From: an uncultured Muribaculaceae bacterium
Lineage (GTDB): Bacteria > Bacteroidota > Bacteroidia > Bacteroidales > Muribaculaceae
Assembly: GCA_948788915.1 (NCBI GenBank)
Contig: CAQFOZ010000009.1
Span: 1-55,961 of the forward strand
Direction: 5' to 3'
Length of the DNA: 55,961 nucleotides
In this document: positions 51,961 through 55,961 of the stretch, in pieces
Layout: every line of letters begins with the position of its first letter
Position numbering within the stretch: position 1 is the first letter of the stretch
Translations under genes and position numbers: made by a program
The notes under the pieces: generated by a model
Told to the model about the DNA's origin: nothing
What the model saw: only the letters and a program-made list of their open reading frames with translations
Databases searched by the model: none

Positions 51961-54481
51961 TCAGAGAATGATCTTGATTGACCTGCGGAAATTGTCATTC
52001 CATACCACAACTGCATACACTCCTTTTGCCAAGCCTGCAGTATCGACTGTGACTTCGGAATTGCCGTGTACGGTTTTGACTGTCTGTCCATTCATCGAGA
52101 CAAGGCTGACATTAAATTCCCCGGCGTTGGAGATGATTTCGAGCATGTCTCCATGACGGCTTATAACGAACTGATCCTTGCTAACGGAGATTTCACCCAC
52201 TTCGCTTTCTTTGCCCAGCTCAGGATGAGAGAGAATGTATTTCAAACCCTCGAATGCATCTACATTGCCGAAACCATAACGATATTTGGTCTGTTCGTAA
52301 TATTCGTCACCTATTGCTTTTTTGTTTTTGTCAAATGCTCCTGTTGTCTCATCCCATGGACCACCTTTCTTAGAGCCATACGGAAGACCTTCACCTTTCA
52401 TTTTAGGCTTAGAGGCGGTATTCTGGATCACCTCGTATATATCGCGATACTTAAGATTAGGATTTGCTTCAAGCCAAAGTGCGCATATTCCGGCGAATGC
52501 AGGGGTGGCTTGTGATGTGCCTTGTGTATTGAACCACCAGTAGCGTTCTCCACCAAAGTCGGCAAACGCTGAATTGTTATTGTACTTGGATTTAGGCTGA
52601 GCCCCGTCTACTGTTGCATTCGGGGCATCATCCGTGAAATTCTTATTGTTGTTATATCTGCTTCTTGCTGAGACAACATAATATCCGGGAGCGGTTATGG
52701 TTGGCAACGAACGTCCATCCACCAATTTCCCATATCCCGAGATTATGGCTACCCATGTGGCTGTATGTTCGATAGGATCCTACTGTACCGGAAACCTTAT
52801 ATCCTGTTTTGTGCAAGGTGCCGTAAATATTACGGTTCACATTGGCTCCTACTGCAAAAACATTATGTGCACATGCCATGTTATTGATCGACATGTCAGG
52901 TGTGCCGGTTTCGAATTTATTATTGTTTTCATTTACCAGATTTACGTCATCAACATCCGAAGCAAGATCAATTCTCTGTCCTTCAACACCTTCTATCTCT
53001 ATACCGATTACCGGATCAATGTCGGTGTCATCATACCAGAAATTATCGGGAAGTTTCACCGTTGCGGCATAACGGTTGTTCTGTGCCATTACAGACGATG
53101 TTACAACAATCGCTCCTTGATAGCAGGGACCGGCGGTTCCGATATTGCCTTCTATATATTTCCCTTCGGGAGTGGCTCCAGAAACCTCTCCGAGCTCATG
53201 TCTGCGCTCAGCATCCGGGGTCATATCATCCTTGTCGTATGCAAAGATTCTTACCGTGAAGGGTTTATCAGTGTTACTCCATATCTCAAGTGCCGTTCCC
53301 TGAAGTGATGTAACTTTAGTATCTTTGTCGGTGAACTTTGCCTGAAGAAGTGTGGCAACTTTAGTTTTGTCAGCGGTAAATGTCTTGCTGATCCAATTGT
53401 TTTTTGTGCCTTCATTGCCAGCCGCAATGCAGACAATAGCTTCCTTGCCTATTTCAGCGATAGCCTTTGAAAATCCATCCGTACCGTCACATGATCCAAA
53501 ATTCTGTCCGAGAGAAAAATTGATTACCGCCGGTTTTTTGACAGATTTTGCATAATTGCATATTGCGTTGGCCGCAGCGATTTCTGTATTAGAGTTCAGC
53601 GGACCCACACAGATCACGATGTCGCTTTCAGGAGCCATGCCGAGATAAGGAATATTCGCTTCATTCCCGGTGTTGTCATAGACTGCCGGAGCGCATGTCT
53701 TTATGCGTTCGCAGACCCCCTGTGGAGCACCATTACTACGTCCTTCGATTGAGTCTTTCTCGTGATGGTCGTAATCGACGAACTGACCCTTGCCGGTAAA
53801 TGCCCCGGCCATAATGCCCAGCACATGTGTGCCATGTGTGCCGGGATCTGCCTCATTTTCCGTAGTGTATGCCTTTATGGCTTCAGGGGTGTCCCAACGT
53901 TTCACTTCCTTCCCGCTTGCATCGAATTCCACTATTAGTTTTACCCTTGTCTCTGTGTAATCGGGAGCTTTATAAAATGTTATGTGGTTGGGGTCGAAAC
54001 CGGTGTCAAGAAGGCCGACAACAACGTTGCGTCCAAGATATCCTTTGTCGAAAGGTCGCGTAGTGCCGTCCCATGGTGATTCTTTTGCAATGTTACCCTG
54101 CACTTTACTTGCATATGTCGAGACTCTTGCATGCATCATCTGTGGTTTGGATTCTTTTGCGATTTCCAAGGTTATGACTTGCGGAAGCGCGGCTATTCTC
54201 TCAAGATCCGACACTTTCAGAGACGCCATGACCATATTGCCGATATGATTCGACACCTCGACACCTTGTTTCATAAGGTCTGTCTGTGAAGCCCCTGGCA
54301 CAAGCTGTATCATTACCGGCACAACCTCATCTGCGATAGCTGCACGTGTCTGTTTTGATTGCCGGAGTTCGGCTGTCTTTCTTAAAGCTGACAAATCAAG
54401 TTTGCTTTGGGCGGATGCAGTAAGACCGATAGTCATGGCGGCCATCAATCCAATTCCAGCAAAAATGTAATTAAGTTTCAT
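51961..54481 (-). pseudogene. Subtilisin-like (S8) secreted protease, split by a frameshift
   Basis: Two overlapping frames form one protease. The first (52652-54481) has a signal peptide (MKLNYIFAGIGLMAAMTIGLTASA, in part), a propeptide, catalytic Asp159 in GLLDTGFD and His216 in HGTHVLGIMAG, and a long insert after SLGQNFGS. The second (51961-52725) carries the catalytic Ser in GTSQATPAFAG and ends in a type-IX-like tail (MNGQTVKTV, GVYAVVVWN). The shift lies near 52726-52744: removing one base there restores S-G-Y-G-K-L-V-D-G-R, a continuous match. The unit follows SusD on the same strand. As written the product lacks the nucleophile; a sequencing error is possible. Confidence 0.85.
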
Positions 54482-54516
54482 AAATATTGGTATTAAGAAA
54501 TGATTGGTTAGTTTTA

Positions 54517-55961
54517 TTATCTTTCTTCAGGAGTGAGAATGCCATTGCCTTCATCATCATATCCCGGATTCTGTTTGAGAAGATTATTTGCGGAAAGTGC
54601 ATTATGTGGTATAGGATAGCGATTTAAGTCCTCATTGTGCGAGGGTATGTGATCCCACCATGGCTCATGTACGAAATACCCCATTCTTATCAGATCGGTG
54701 CGTCTGCGGCCCTCCCCGAGAAATTCTATCATCCATTCATCAGCCATGCGGTACATATCCATGGTGTCGGGAACGGGATTTCCATCACGAACCTCAAAAT
54801 ATCTTGACCTTACTTTGTTGATCAATTCGGCAGCCTCCTTGGGCTGTCCTGCTCGCAGACGGCACTCTGCAAGCATGTAATATACCTCAGTGAGACGTAT
54901 TCCGGGGAAATCAGCATTCCATGTCAGTGTTTTTTCGGCATCGTTGGGTATCGGGAACTTGACAAGTCTGATACCGCAACTTTCATCCACGGCAAGAATT
55001 GTCGACGGTGTGTTTTCATCCGAATTCGGATATTTGGTATACTGATACATCTGATCAACCAGGTTCACCTGTTTGCCCAGATCCTCTTTGTTGCCCATCA
55101 CCGGCTCTCCGTTAGGTCCTGCAAGCGGACCTGCAAGGAACATTCCTGCGTATTTCTTATTCCCTTTATATCTATAGTTTTCTTTGCGGAGATCTTTACG
55201 GTGTAGTTTGCCGTAAGGTCCTCCGAGCTTTATCTCAGGATTTACCATTGTATAGAGCTTGCCCATAGGATTCTTGGATGGAGCAAGACAGAATCCGTTC
55301 TGTCCGGCTGCGACATAGGTATTGTCAAAATAGACACGGCAGTTTTTGGGCATAGAACGCTGCCACCACCAGGAGAACTGACCGTACTTGGGATGGTTAT
55401 ATTCTGAAGGTGCGGTCCATATCATTTCCGGTGATTTGTCGTTGTCAAATCCGAAAATGCCATGCCAATCCGGATCTATATCATATGATCCGTAAACACC
55501 ATTTATGATGTCTCGGCATAATGTTTCGGCTTCCGTAAAATGTTCTACCCCAATATATGGAACGGCATTGAAATATAACTCTGCCAGCATTGTGGCGGCA
55601 GCTCCTTTTGTCAGAAAGCCGTCTTGTGCTTCTCCGGCTTCTTTTTTGGGTAATTTCTCTATCCCTTCCTTAAACAAATTTTCGATGAATCTAAAAGTCT
55701 CAAGCGCAGTAGCGCGAGGACGTATTCCATGATCGTTGCCTTTGTATAAAGGAAGCCCTCCGAAATAGTCGAGCCCACGCATATAAAACCATCCGAGAAG
55801 AGTCTGAAGCTGTGCCACTTTCTGTTCTTTATATTTGGCATCGAGTCCAAGTTTGCCGAGGTCTATGCGGTCTAAGAACGACAATGCTTCATTAGTTCTT
55901 GAGACACCCTGCATGACTCCGTTGTAGGTAGACCGGATGATACTCTCATTGGTGGTCCACT
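54517..55961 (-). CDS. SusD/RagB-family outer-membrane nutrient-binding protein (partial)
   Basis: The frame is open to the right edge: upstream of the Met at 55914 it continues WTTNESIIRSTYNGVMQG, a typical SusD segment, so the gene's N-terminus lies outside the window. TPR-like helices include WFYMRGLDYFGGLPLY and AATMLAELYFNAVPYIG, and the C-terminal part has RLTEVYYMLAECRLRAG and EFLGEGRRRTDLIRMG, hallmarks of SusD. SusD caps the SusC TonB-dependent pore and captures glycans or peptides. The partner SusC gene presumably lies beyond the edge. The split protease follows 35 nt later, so the system may target peptide substrates (inference). Confidence 0.93.
   Translation of the reverse strand, partial: WTTNESIIRSTYNGVMQGVSRTNEALSFLDRIDLGKLGLDAKYKEQKVAQLQTLLGWFYMRGLDYFGGLPLYKGNDHGIRPRATALETFRFIENLFKEGIEKLPKKEAGEAQDGFLTKGAAATMLAELYFNAVPYIGVEHFTEAETLCRDIINGVYGSYDIDPDWHGIFGFDNDKSPEMIWTAPSEYNHPKYGQFSWWWQRSMPKNCRVYFDNTYVAAGQNGFCLAPSKNPMGKLYTMVNPEIKLGGPYGKLHRKDLRKENYRYKGNKKYAGMFLAGPLAGPNGEPVMGNKEDLGKQVNLVDQMYQYTKYPNSDENTPSTILAVDESCGIRLVKFPIPNDAEKTLTWNADFPGIRLTEVYYMLAECRLRAGQPKEAAELINKVRSRYFEVRDGNPVPDTMDMYRMADEWMIEFLGEGRRRTDLIRMGYFVHEPWWDHIPSHNEDLNRYPIPHNALSANNLLKQNPGYDDEGNGILTPEER

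Overview
This window looks like a chromosomal segment of an anaerobic gut Bacteroidales, most likely a Muribaculaceae-type organism (family assignment is an inference). Support: promoters of the Bacteroidetes type (-7 box TAnnTTTG about 20 nt after a TTG), near absence of Shine-Dalgarno sites, the rplM-rpsI-rpsB-tsf operon, the DUF4492-cydA-cydB cluster, the parE-coaD-ctp cluster, a SusD-like protein at the right edge, and secreted proteins with type IX-secretion-like C-terminal tails. I see no tRNA, rRNA, CRISPR array, prophage or transposase gene.

Layout. 1-7.7 kb: a GH109-like secreted oxidoreductase/glycosidase, an inositol-monophosphatase-family enzyme, a DUF4492 gene whose frame runs into cydA, cytochrome bd oxidase (cydAB), a DUF6155 gene, a MITE-like repeat and alanine dehydrogenase. 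7.9-11.5 kb: a BspA-like leucine-rich-repeat surface protein, then (minus strand) luxS and an acyltransferase. 11.6-20.4 kb: mostly minus strand, with rplM-rpsI-rpsB-tsf, an ilvE / HD-hydrolase / sulfatase group, a tiny secreted tail-domain protein and rpsA. 20.6-28.7 kb: plus strand, with a SprT-like protein, a phosphodiester glycosidase plus sulfatase pair, a TPR membrane protein with a degenerate kinase-like C-terminus, and a ClC chloride channel whose start lies at the edge of a 56-bp perfect palindrome. 28.8-35.8 kb: minus-strand parE-coaD-S41 protease-DUF3078-two secreted proteins. 35.9-38.9 kb: purT and a third sulfatase. 38.9-43.2 kb: minus strand, acetyltransferase, DUF1846, a secreted protein and eno. 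43.3-50.7 kb: second MITE copy, a RecD-like helicase, fabD-asd, and a DUF3737 / PatB / MATE operon. 50.7-52 kb: an AT-rich patch of small membrane-protein genes, including a 46-codon ORF that is not obvious at first reading. 52-55.96 kb: an S8 protease gene split by a frameshift, then a SusD-family gene running off the right edge.

How the genes fit together: the window mixes core metabolism (respiration, translation, fatty-acid, purine, branched-chain and aspartate-family amino-acid synthesis) with host-glycan and surface functions (GH109, three serine-type sulfatases, phosphodiester glycosidase, SusD, LRR protein). No clear new multi-gene defence or mobile system is visible. The most unusual signals are non-coding: two copies of a 173-184 bp element with 19-bp terminal inverted repeats flanked by TA; a set of related short end-like repeats that often abut stop codons; the 56-bp loopless palindrome; a roughly 220-nt structured leader before the TPR sensor gene; and a hairpin whose loop holds the start codon of the 46-codon ORF.
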